The notes beneath the pieces were generated by a model that worked only from the letters and a program-made list of their open reading frames with translations, was not told the DNA's origin and made no database searches. From NCBI GenBank assembly GCA_052389435.1, contig JBQTIB010000145.1:1-10748 (forward strand): 10,748 nt of DNA, read 5' to 3'. The stretch is from JBQTKD01 sp052389435. Lineage in GTDB: Bacteria; Actinomycetota; Actinomycetes; Sporichthyales; Sporichthyaceae. Below, one piece after another: positions 1-7,160 of this stretch; the stretch's first letter is position 1, and each line of letters begins with the position of its first letter. The translations under genes and the position numbers were made by a program.

Positions 1-1345
1 GCGGGACCGTCACCTGGACGAAGTTCCGCTTGGTGATCTCGTAGTAGTAGTTCGCGACGCGCTGGTCGATCCCCCAGAAGTCGTACTTCGGCGAGACGAC
101 CTCGTCCCAGATGCCCGCCTTGCGCAGGTAGGGCAGAAGCATGTCGACGTAGTAGGACCAGATGCCGTTGGTCAGCAGTTCGCGCCGCGGCATGCGGATC
201 GTCTTGTCGTACATCTTCACCGTCGCGGTGCGGATCTTCTCCAGGTGCGGCTCGAGGTCGGTGAGCTTGAGCGGGTACACCTCGCCCATCGGGGTGTCCC
301 ACTTGTCGCGCACGAAGATCGCTCCGCCGGTGATGCCCGGGATGTAGTTCTTCGGGATCGTGAACGTGGTGGAGATGTCGTTGACCCGGATCTCCTCGAG
401 CCCGAACTTGTCCGGGTCGATGACCACGGCGAGGGTGTAGCAGTGCGGCAGCTCATCGCAGACGTCGGACCAGTGGTAGACCTCTTCGTTCACGAACAGG
501 TCGCGGATGATCAGCAGGCGACCGTCGGGCAGCGGGTACGGGCCCGTGTCGCCGAGGCCGAGACGGCAGTCGTAGTGGTCGAAGAAGGCGAGCAGTTCCG
601 CGGTCGCGTTGAACTTGGTGAAGCGGGTGTAGTCCTCGCTGCCCTCTTCGAAGTCCACGACCTGGGTCATGAGCTGGTCGATCAGCGACTGGTCGTGGAT
701 CTGGCAGCGGTAGCGGTCCTGGGAGTTCAGGATGTAGCCGTCCTGGCGCTTGCCCCAGAGCACGCGCTGCATGAACTTCAGGATGATGTTCGATTCCTCG
801 ACGTAGTCGTCGGGACCGATGGCCTCGAGGGCCAGCAGACCGCAGCGGCCCATGCCGAACGCGACCGCGCCCAGACACCAGTCGTGCACGCAGTTGATCT
901 TGGTGCCGATCTCGCTGCGAGCCGAGGCGCCGATGTCGATGACACCCTGCGCACCGAGGGTGTCGGTCATCATGCGCATGAACTGCGGGTACCGGTAGAA
1001 CTCCTGCATGAACGACAGGATTTCGTATTCCTGACGGGGGATCATGCCCGAGACGCCCTCGGTGGCCCGCATGACCAGCACGTCCCAGATGTTCCACGCC
1101 AGGTAGTTGTTCAGGTCGTTCATCTCGGGGATGGTGAACTCGTCCTTGAGGACGTCGGCGTGGCTGACCTTCTCCAGCACGCCGGACTTCGCGCGCTCGC
1201 GCATCATCCGGTCGCCCTTGATGCCGTCGGGAACGCCCGGCATGCCCTTGAAGTTGCCGATGTACTCCAGATTCTGGAACCGCAGGCCGTCGTCGTCTGC
1301 GTTGTTCCAGCGCTTCAGGTACTCGCCGTTGCCGCTCGCGCTCAT
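1..1345 (-). CDS. Large uncharacterised protein, C-terminus cut off by window edge; probable partner of the PEP-utiliser swivel domain
   Basis: I do not recognise this family. The frame is open for 448 codons from an ATG at 1343-1345 to the left edge, so the gene is partial. Its frame is supported by consistent G/C third positions and ordinary protein composition. A purine-rich GAGAGG lies a few bases upstream of the ATG. The protein looks soluble, with no signal peptide or membrane segment. It is rich in aromatic, Met and Trp residues. Residues 75-230 look mainly helical and 260-350 look more like alternating strands and loops (PYPLPDGRLLIIRDLF, residues 269-284, then TLAVVIDPDKFGLEEIRVND, 304-323). 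No ATP-grasp or TIM-barrel signature of PEP synthase is visible. It lies 49 nt downstream of the swivel-domain gene. By analogy with rifampin phosphotransferase, which has separate ATP, substrate and His domains, it could be the substrate-binding subunit. That role is inference only. Confidence 0.85.
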   Translation of the reverse strand, partial: MSASGNGEYLKRWNNADDDGLRFQNLEYIGNFKGMPGVPDGIKGDRMMRERAKSGVLEKVSHADVLKDEFTIPEMNDLNNYLAWNIWDVLVMRATEGVSGMIPRQEYEILSFMQEFYRYPQFMRMMTDTLGAQGVIDIGASARSEIGTKINCVHDWCLGAVAFGMGRCGLLALEAIGPDDYVEESNIILKFMQRVLWGKRQDGYILNSQDRYRCQIHDQSLIDQLMTQVVDFEEGSEDYTRFTKFNATAELLAFFDHYDCRLGLGDTGPYPLPDGRLLIIRDLFVNEEVYHWSDVCDELPHCYTLAVVIDPDKFGLEEIRVNDISTTFTIPKNYIPGITGGAIFVRDKWDTPMGEVYPLKLTDLEPHLEKIRTATVKMYDKTIRMPRRELLTNGIWSYYVDMLLPYLRKAGIWDEVVSPKYDFWGIDQRVANYYYEITKRNFVQVTVP

Positions 1346-1394
1346 GGAACCTCTCTCGTGCTCAAAGCTGATGGGGGGTCAGATGTGAGGGGCG

Positions 1395-1811
1395 TCAGCC
1401 GTTGAGGATGACCTTGCCGGTCTCGCCGTTGGAACAGTCGAGCGTGACGTTCTTGCCTTCGAGCTGGGCGACGATCTCCGCGAAGTGCTCGGTACCGGCG
1501 TCGCCGACGATGTAGCGCGAGTCGCTCCCGGTCAGGTGGACCGTCATCACGCAGGGCGTCTGGAACTCGCGGGACAGGATGCCGAGGTGGGACTCCGGAG
1601 CGCCGGACATGGTGATGACGCCGATGCAGCCCATGGTCAGCGCCGGAGCGAGGAAGGTGGTCGTGCCACCGCGGACCAGCAGGATGTGGTCGGTGAGCTT
1701 GCCGCTCTTGATGAGCGCCATCACCGATGCCGGGTCCTTGAGGTACTTGATGGTCCCGGTGGCGGTCTTGTTGGTTTCGAAGGCGTTGTAGCCCTCGGCG
1801 ATTACGGTCAT
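1395..1811 (-). CDS. Stand-alone PEP-utilising enzyme mobile (phosphohistidine swivel) domain protein
   Basis: 138 residues that consist of little more than the mobile phosphohistidine domain found in PEP synthase, pyruvate phosphate dikinase, phenylphosphate synthase and rifampin phosphotransferase. The motif GAPESHLGILSRE (residues 70-82) matches the family pattern G-x-x-S-H-x-A-I-x-A-R-E and puts the phosphate-carrying histidine at His75. It is followed by TPCVM, the usual end of the core, and by a C-terminal strand with GETGKVI (129-135). In the family this domain shuttles phosphate between an ATP-grasp domain and the acceptor site, so alone it cannot act as an enzyme and needs partners. 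The gene immediately downstream, 49 nt away, is the likely partner, and an ATP-binding subunit may lie beyond the left edge. The start is firm because AAGGAGGT sits 9 nt upstream of the ATG. Confidence 0.9.
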   Translation of the reverse strand: MTVIAEGYNAFETNKTATGTIKYLKDPASVMALIKSGKLTDHILLVRGGTTTFLAPALTMGCIGVITMSGAPESHLGILSREFQTPCVMTVHLTGSDSRYIVGDAGTEHFAEIVAQLEGKNVTLDCSNGETGKVILNG

Positions 1812-1820
1812 GTGCGTCCG

Positions 1821-1828
1821 ACCTCCTT
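1821..1828 (-). promoter_or_regulatory. Perfect Shine-Dalgarno of the swivel-domain gene
   Basis: Read on the minus strand this is AAGGAGGT, a full anti-16S match, ending 9 nt before the ATG at 1809-1811. It is the strongest ribosome binding site seen in the window. It suggests that the small phosphocarrier protein is translated efficiently and independently of the upstream phosphatase gene, which ends 64 nt before it. Confidence 0.8.
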
Positions 1829-1875
1829 GGCGGATCAGTTCTTCTGACTGGGTGTTCGTTGAGCCGCCACAGGAC

Positions 1876-2859
1876 CTACGGCGGTTGGGAAATCAGGGTC
1901 AGCGCGTAGCGCAGGTAGGGGTCCGGCGCGGGCGCCGACCCGGCCTTCGGTTGGCACGGGATGCCGACCGAGCACTGGCAGCTCGTCGGCGAAGGCTTGG
2001 ACGTGGGTGCCCCGGAGCGGCGAGACCGCCGCAGCGCACCGGCCGCGACGGCGGCGGACCGCACGTCGCGCACCGGTGCGCTCGTCGGCGACGCCGTCCG
2101 CTCGGCGCGTAGGTTCGCCGGCGGCGCGGTCACCGAACAGGAGAGGCATTCGCAGCCGCCGGGGGTACAACTGCCGTCGGGCAGCAGCCGGGCGACGAGC
2201 TCCTGCGGCCAGAGCGCGACGAACTCCGCGCCTGCGGCGAGCAGGTCCTCGGCGGAGTGCATGCCCCACGAGACGCCGATGACTCGGATTCCGCAGGAGC
2301 GTCCCTCGCGGACGTCGCCGACGGTGTCGGTGACGAGCACGACCTGGTCGGAACGGGCGCGGTCCGGCAGCACGCCGGCTTCGACGTAGTCCGGCGCACA
2401 GCGGCGAACGGTGTTGTAGGAGGGGTCGGCAAGGATCCGGCGCAGACTGACCTGCTTTTCGTTCTCCACGTCCCCGGAGAACACGTGGGCGAAACAGTGT
2501 GCGACCCCCGAGTGGTCCAACGTCCGCCGGATCGCGCCCATGGCGTTCGAGGAGATGACCGCCAGCGAGAAGTGACCTGCGAGGGCGTGCACGACGTCGG
2601 TCATGCCGGGGATGAGTTCGGGGGTGTAACGCTCCCGCAGTGCCGTCAGAAAGTGTTCGCCGACCGCGTCCGCCTGGGGCCCGGACAGGTCGCGCAGGGC
2701 GAGGAAGAAGTTGTCCCGGAACAGGTCGAAGAACTCCTCCCGCCCGGCGATGGGCAGGTTGAACTTCTCGACGGTGTCCTGGAAAACGTCCCACGCCGCC
2801 GCCCGCGACTGCACGAGCGTGCCGTCCATGTCGAAGACAACGGTGCGGGTCGCGGGCAT
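1876..2859 (-). CDS. HAD-family phosphatase (phosphoglycolate-phosphatase-like) with a cysteine-containing C-terminal tail
   Basis: 327 residues. The four HAD motifs are present: VVFDMDGTL with nucleophile Asp10 and acid/base Asp12 (motif I), VISSN with Ser103/Ser104 (II), Lys135 in VENEKQ (III), and VTDTVGDV with Asp178 and Asp182 (IV). A helical cap is inserted after motif I, as in phosphoglycolate phosphatase and beta-phosphoglucomutase relatives. It should be a cytoplasmic Mg2+-dependent phosphomonoesterase; the substrate is unknown. The catalytic part ends near residue 228, the normal family length. About 100 further residues follow: a Cys cluster (C231, C236, C238, C241), an Arg/Ser/Pro/Ala-rich stretch, and a second cluster (C294, C296, C302). 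The ATG at 2857-2859 lies 8 nt after the stop of the gene before it, so translation is probably coupled. An upstream in-frame extension to 3816 only shadows that gene. A phosphatase next to a putative phosphotransferase may remove a phosphorylated product or by-product (inference). Confidence 0.9.
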   Translation of the reverse strand: MPATRTVVFDMDGTLVQSRAAAWDVFQDTVEKFNLPIAGREEFFDLFRDNFFLALRDLSGPQADAVGEHFLTALRERYTPELIPGMTDVVHALAGHFSLAVISSNAMGAIRRTLDHSGVAHCFAHVFSGDVENEKQVSLRRILADPSYNTVRRCAPDYVEAGVLPDRARSDQVVLVTDTVGDVREGRSCGIRVIGVSWGMHSAEDLLAAGAEFVALWPQELVARLLPDGSCTPGGCECLSCSVTAPPANLRAERTASPTSAPVRDVRSAAVAAGALRRSRRSGAPTSKPSPTSCQCSVGIPCQPKAGSAPAPDPYLRYALTLISQPP

Positions 2860-2867
2860 CGGCCGAG

Positions 2868-3869
2868 TCAGCCGTTCCGGCGGGCGGCGTGTACCGCGGT
2901 GAGCTGCGGGATCTCGTAGAAGTCCATGACCTCGCCCCAGCCGGTCGAGCCCGCCGCCTGGTCCGAGGTCCACTTCGCGAGCGGGTTGAAGCCCATCATG
3001 TTCGGCCAGCACTGCCAGGAGAACCGGCTCGTCGGAACGCCGTGCAGCACGTGCACCGTGTCCCGGATGTCGGTGACCTCCAGGGAGATGTCGGTCGGGA
3101 ACAGGTCGTCGTCCCGTTTGGTGGTGCCGTGGCCGGCCTTGAGCCCGTAGAGCTTGCCCTTCTCGACGGCGTAGCCGTGAGTGAGCGTCAGTTCGGTTCC
3201 GCCGCCGGGTGAGTTCTGGTCGAAGGTGAAGATTGCATGGACCGCGTAGTCCTTGGAGAAGTGCGCGTGCAGCCAGCTCATGTTCGGCGCACCGCGCTCG
3301 GCACGCGGGCCCCAGCTGTGGTCCATCGTCGAGACGCAGTCGATGTCGTAGCGCTTGCCGCGGATGTCGACCCAGCCCTGGGCGTGACCGGTCAGGTCGA
3401 AGTGGCCGTTGTAGGCGGTGCCCCACGCGAAGTCCGCGGCCGCAAGCTGCTGGGCCTTCATCGGGTCCATCTCGGGGTCCTGGATGTCGAACGGGTCGTG
3501 CAGCCCGGTCCAGTTGACGTCGAAGCTGACGCCCTTGCCGTCGTCGTAGCTCACCTGCCAGTCCCGGTTCGGCGTGATCGTCCGGACGGTCAGGCCACTG
3601 GCGAGGGAGTAGTTGGCCAGCGAGCGAGGCTCGGGAATCGGGCAGTGGCCGCGGTAGTCCGCGTAGTCCGCCTTCCACGGCTGCAGGGCGTCGGGCTGGG
3701 AGTTCATGCAGACCGTCGTCTGCACGACCCCGAGGTTCGGCCGGAACAGCGCGTAGGCACCGACGTTCAGATGGTGCTCGGCGTTGTAGAAACCCCAGTA
3801 GTTGGTTTCGGCCCACGTGGGGTCGCCGGCGTCGGTGGCGTGGAACTCGACGTCTTCGTCGCGAATCAT
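2868..3869 (-). CDS. DUF7064/CrtC-like (hydroxyneurosporene-synthase-like, lipocalin-fold) protein
   Basis: 333 residues, soluble, with no signal peptide. The STMDHSWGPR segment (residues 180-189) and the surrounding beta-rich, Trp- and Gly-rich sequence resemble the carotenoid 1,2-hydratase (CrtC)-like double-lipocalin proteins annotated as DUF7064/DUF7065. These are common in actinobacteria near genes for degrading lipophilic compounds. CrtC adds water to an unactivated double bond, but the chemistry of the DUF7064 branch is not established, so a hydratase/dehydratase or ligand-binding role is only a possibility. I chose the ATG at 3867-3869, which begins MIRDEDVEF and has AGAGGG 9 nt upstream. 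A start at 3914 would add 15 residues of unlikely sequence. It is the first gene of the leftward operon and faces the BMC operon across the divergent intergenic region. Family assignment is from pattern memory and is moderately sure. Confidence 0.82.
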   Translation of the reverse strand: MIRDEDVEFHATDAGDPTWAETNYWGFYNAEHHLNVGAYALFRPNLGVVQTTVCMNSQPDALQPWKADYADYRGHCPIPEPRSLANYSLASGLTVRTITPNRDWQVSYDDGKGVSFDVNWTGLHDPFDIQDPEMDPMKAQQLAAADFAWGTAYNGHFDLTGHAQGWVDIRGKRYDIDCVSTMDHSWGPRAERGAPNMSWLHAHFSKDYAVHAIFTFDQNSPGGGTELTLTHGYAVEKGKLYGLKAGHGTTKRDDDLFPTDISLEVTDIRDTVHVLHGVPTSRFSWQCWPNMMGFNPLAKWTSDQAAGSTGWGEVMDFYEIPQLTAVHAARRNG

Positions 3870-4047
3870 GTGCGCAGCCCTCTCACTCGCTGTGGCCCAC
3901 CCCACCATCGCCACCCGGATGTGGCGTAGGGCACTAGCGGCAATCCGATGGACACATCGTTATCGCCGAGCGACAACGCCCGCCGCTGCGCACGTGCGTA
4001 GCGTCGGGGTCCGCGCGTTTCGGAATGTGCAGTGCCGTGGAGGTGTC
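3870..4047. promoter_or_regulatory. Divergent intergenic region, expected to hold promoters for both operons
   Basis: These 178 nt separate the leftward DUF7064-type gene from the rightward BMC-V gene, so both promoters should lie here. I could not identify convincing -35/-10 hexamers. Three inverted repeats stand out: CGCCAC/GTGGCG around a 6-nt spacer (3909-3926), a 21-nt near-perfect dyad at 3958-3978, and the perfect 10-bp palindrome CGCACGTGCG (3989-3998). No regulator gene is present in the window. Confidence 0.6.
3958..3978. promoter_or_regulatory. Operator-like inverted repeat between the divergent operons
   Basis: Two 9-nt arms, CGTTATCGC and GCGACAACG, flank a CGA centre. They are reverse complements except at one position. 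Size and symmetry fit a dimeric repressor such as a TetR, GntR or LacI-type regulator. The location, about 70-90 nt from each start codon, is where a shared control site would be expected. This is seen in the sequence, but the function is inferred. Confidence 0.4.
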
Positions 4048-4347
4048 GTGGAGCTCGGACGGGTCACCGGACAGGTGGTGTCGACGATCAAGCAGCCCGG
4101 GTTCTCCGGTCTCAAGCTGCTGCTCGTCGAGATCGTCGACCCGGCCAGCGGCAACACCGCCCCGCAGACGCCCTACGTCGCGGTCGACCTCGTCGGCGCG
4201 GGCGTGGGCGAGGTCGTCCTCGTCGCCCGCGGCAGCGCGGCCCGCGTCTCCGCCGGCACCCAGGAGGTGCCGACCGACGCCGCGGTGGTCGCCATCGTCG
4301 ACTCCGTGATCGTCGAAGGCTCCATGACCTTCAGCAAGTCCGCCTGA
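4048..4347 (+). CDS. BMC-V shell vertex protein (EutN/CcmL family)
   Basis: 99 residues, the usual length of this family. It forms pentamers that cap the twelve vertices of the polyhedral shell. The N-terminus ELGRVTGQVVSTIK followed by LKLLLVEIVD (residues 23-32) is the family's opening beta-barrel signature. VAVDLVGAGVGEVVLVARGS (44-63) is the highly conserved D-x-x-GAG-x-GE-x-V-L-x-x-x-G-S core. The end AAVVAIVDSVIV (78-89) is also typical. The start is a GTG at 4048-4050 with GGAGG 4 nt upstream. An open frame runs back to 3802, but that part does not match the family. It is the first gene of the BMC operon and the only vertex protein in the window, so it probably supplies all vertices unless further copies lie outside. 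Confidence 0.95.
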   Translation: MELGRVTGQVVSTIKQPGFSGLKLLLVEIVDPASGNTAPQTPYVAVDLVGAGVGEVVLVARGSAARVSAGTQEVPTDAAVVAIVDSVIVEGSMTFSKSA

Positions 4348-4394
4348 CCCGCAGGCCCCACCCGCCTCAGCCAGCTTTCGACAACGGAGCGCAG

Positions 4395-4712
<318 letters not shown>

Positions 4713-4730
4713 CCGGGCTAGGACAACCCC

Positions 4731-6143
4731 ATGACTATCGAGACGCTGGACGCGGATCTTGCTGCGCTGGCGGAGGCTCGAGACGCCGCCCGCCGAGCGA
4801 AGGCGGCGTTCGACGCCTTCGCGGGCGCGACGCAGGAGGACCTCGACCGCATCGTCGCGGCCATGGCGAAGGCCGCCGCGGCCTCGGCTGCCGAGCTGGC
4901 GCGGCTGGCCGTCGACGAAACCGGCTACGGCGTCTACGAGGACAAGATCCTCAAGAACCTCTACAACGCCGAGTTCTGCGCTCAGTCCATGGTCGGGATG
5001 CGCACCAAAGGCGTGCTCTGGGTCGACGAGCCCGGCCGGATGACGTGCATCGGCTCGCCCGTCGGGGTGATCGCGGCGATCATCCCCGTCACCAACCCGA
5101 CCTCGACGGTCATCTTCAAGAGCCTCGCGGCGATCAAGTCCGGCAACGCCGTCGTCCACGCACCGCATCCGCGCGGGGTGAAGTGCTGCTCGCGCACGGC
5201 CGAGGTCATGGCCGCGGCGGCGGTGGCGGCCGGAGCGCCGAAGGACATCGTGCAGTGCCTGACGCGCGCGAGCATCGCCTCGACCGCCGAGCTCATGCGT
5301 CACCCCGACACCGCGCTGATCATGGCGACCGGCGGTGCGGGCATGGTCCGCGCCGCCTACCAGGCGGGCAAGCCGTGTCTGGCCGTCGGCGCCGGCAACG
5401 TCCCGGTCTACATTCACTCCAGCGTGCCGAACGTCGACGAGGCCGCCCTCATGGTCGTCACGTCGAAGTCGTTCGACAACGGCACCGCGTGCGTGGCCGA
5501 GCAGAGCGTCGTGCTCGACTCGTCGATCGCGGATCGGGCCATCGCCGCGTTCGTGGCCCGCGGTACCGCGATGTTGAACGCCGAGGAACAGACCCGCCTG
5601 ACCAACGTGATCTTCGACGAGCGCGGCGGGCTGCGGGCGGACGCCGTCGGCCAGTCTGCGGTGAAGCTCGCGAGTCTGGCCGGCGTCACGGTGCCGGCCG
5701 GCACCCGGGTGCTCGGCGCCGAACTGACCGTCGTCGGTCCGTCCGTCCCGCTCTCGGCGGAGATCCTCGGGCCGGTCCTGACCTTCTACCGAGCCGACGG
5801 CCTCGACGCCGCCTACGCGCGCTGCGCCGAGATCCTCGCCTTCGGCGGCGAGGGCCACACCCTCGGCATCCACGCCGGCGACCCCGAGGTCGTCGCGAAT
5901 CTCTCTGCGCTACCCGCCAGCCGGATTCCGGTGAACACGCCGTCGCTGTTCGGCGGCATGGGCTACTCCACCGAGATCGGGCCAAGCTTCATGCTCGGCA
6001 CCGGTACGTGGAGCGGGTCGATCGTGAGCGACAACGTGAGCCCCCTGCACCTGATCAACATCAAGCGCGTCGCCTACGAGTCCCGCCCGTGGCGTGGCCT
6101 CTACGGCGCCAACGTGCCTCCGCACATCGGAAACGCTCCGTGA
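4731..6143 (+). CDS. CoA-acylating aldehyde dehydrogenase (EutE/PduP/AdhE-N type)
   Basis: 470 residues. This is the core enzyme of metabolic BMCs: aldehyde + CoA + NAD+ gives acyl-CoA + NADH. Evidence includes the nucleotide-binding part (VGVIAAIIPVTNPTSTVIFK, residues 111-130), ATGGAGMVRAAY (199-210), and the catalytic segment SFDNGTACVAEQSVV, with Cys254 as nucleophile. The FDNG-x-x-C-x-x-EQSV pattern is that of acylating enzymes such as EutE, PduP and the AdhE N-domain; hydrolytic ALDHs differ. EutE and PduP have an N-terminal amphipathic targeting peptide separated by a linker. Here the N-terminus runs straight into the helical part of the fold, and no C-terminal tail is seen, so how it is encapsulated is unclear. 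Aldehyde chain length cannot be told. ATG at 4731 has AGGA 7 nt upstream; the stop overlaps the next start by 4 nt. Confidence 0.95.
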   Translation: MTIETLDADLAALAEARDAARRAKAAFDAFAGATQEDLDRIVAAMAKAAAASAAELARLAVDETGYGVYEDKILKNLYNAEFCAQSMVGMRTKGVLWVDEPGRMTCIGSPVGVIAAIIPVTNPTSTVIFKSLAAIKSGNAVVHAPHPRGVKCCSRTAEVMAAAAVAAGAPKDIVQCLTRASIASTAELMRHPDTALIMATGGAGMVRAAYQAGKPCLAVGAGNVPVYIHSSVPNVDEAALMVVTSKSFDNGTACVAEQSVVLDSSIADRAIAAFVARGTAMLNAEEQTRLTNVIFDERGGLRADAVGQSAVKLASLAGVTVPAGTRVLGAELTVVGPSVPLSAEILGPVLTFYRADGLDAAYARCAEILAFGGEGHTLGIHAGDPEVVANLSALPASRIPVNTPSLFGGMGYSTEIGPSFMLGTGTWSGSIVSDNVSPLHLINIKRVAYESRPWRGLYGANVPPHIGNAP

Positions 6144-7114
6144 GCGTGGCGGTGGAGGTCGGGCGCACGGCCGGCCCCCGACCTCTGTCGGCGGGTGGGG
6201 GTATCGAGGACGCCGAACAGCCCCACACGCCTGCAGAAGACGCCGTCCCCATCGGGCCGGGGTCCGGCGCTCGGGAGGTCGCCGCGTACCTGGCGACGGC
6301 GGCAGGCATGCTGCGCTCGCCCGCCACCGAGTGGGAGGGCCCGCTGCGGGTCGGGATCGACCTGGGGACGGCGACGATCGTCATCGCGGTCGTCGACGCC
6401 CTCGGTGCTCCCGTCTATCTGGACTTCCGCCGCGAAGAGGCGGTCAAGGACGGCGTCGTCGTGGACTTCCACGCCGCGGCGGCTGCAACGGCCGCGTTGA
6501 AGGAGTCGGCCGAGGCGGCGCTCGGCGTGCCGCTGACCCAGGCCGCGGCCGCCTACCCGCCCGGTGTTCCGACCGCCGACGCCCGCGCCTGCCGCTTCGT
6601 GCTGGAGCGCGCCGGCTTCGAATGCGTCAACCTGATCGACGAAGTGACGGCGGCTCAGGCACTCCTGCAGGTGCGCGACGGGGCCATCGCGGACGTCGGC
6701 GGCGGGTCGACCGGCGTCGGGACCTACCGCGACGGCGAGTTGATCGCGCTCGACGACCTGCCGGGCGGCGGGCACCACCTGAACCTGATCCTGGCCGGCC
6801 ACCTGAAGGTGGACCTGGCCGAGGCCGAGCGCATCAAGCGCGAGACTCCCTCCGACGGCTCCCTCGCCGCGCTCGGGAGCGCCACCGACCGCCTGTCCGT
6901 GCTGCGGCCGGGCATCGAGCGCATCGCGCACAACATCGATCGCCTGATGCCCTCGCGTCCGGCGGGACCGATCCACCTCGTGGGCGGCGCGCTCATGGTG
7001 TCCGGGGCGGGCGAGGTTGTCGGCCGCTACATCGGGCACGAGGTCGCGGAGTATCCGCACGCCCTGCTGATCACCCCGTTCGGTATCGCCCTCTCCATCG
7101 CGTCGGCGACGTAG
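6140..7114 (+). CDS. eutJ: EutJ-type actin/Hsp70-fold ATPase (microcompartment chaperone)
   Basis: 324 residues from a GTG at 6140-6142 that overlaps the aldehyde dehydrogenase stop (GTGA), so translation is coupled. The ASKHA ATPase elements are visible: phosphate-1 loop VGIDLGTATIV (residues 71-81), phosphate-2 loop ADVGGGSTGVG, the adenosine-site sequence HLVGGALMVSGAG, and the C-terminal PFGIALSIA. This matches EutJ, found in many BMC operons and thought to act as a chaperone for cargo enzymes; its exact role has not been settled. The first ~45 residues (Gly/Pro/Glu-rich, with the AEDAVPIGPGSG segment) precede the usual EutJ beginning near REVAAYLATAAGM, and make the protein longer than the ~280-residue family norm. 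If these are not real, translation could start at ATG 6308, but the stop/start overlap favours 6140. Confidence 0.9.
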   Translation: MSVAVEVGRTAGPRPLSAGGGIEDAEQPHTPAEDAVPIGPGSGAREVAAYLATAAGMLRSPATEWEGPLRVGIDLGTATIVIAVVDALGAPVYLDFRREEAVKDGVVVDFHAAAAATAALKESAEAALGVPLTQAAAAYPPGVPTADARACRFVLERAGFECVNLIDEVTAAQALLQVRDGAIADVGGGSTGVGTYRDGELIALDDLPGGGHHLNLILAGHLKVDLAEAERIKRETPSDGSLAALGSATDRLSVLRPGIERIAHNIDRLMPSRPAGPIHLVGGALMVSGAGEVVGRYIGHEVAEYPHALLITPFGIALSIASAT

Positions 7115-7160
7115 GAGCCGTCCATGTCACTGTCTGATGGATCGTCAGGAGCTCATCTTC

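Noticed and set aside
2860..3816. In-frame upstream extension of the HAD phosphatase
   Set aside because: It overlaps the DUF7064-type gene in another frame and gives Arg/Gly-rich nonsense; the HAD domain starts at the ATG at 2859.
3870..3914. Alternative upstream ATG start (3914) for the DUF7064-type protein
   Set aside because: Adds 15 residues unlike the rest of the protein; the ATG at 3869 has its own purine-rich site.
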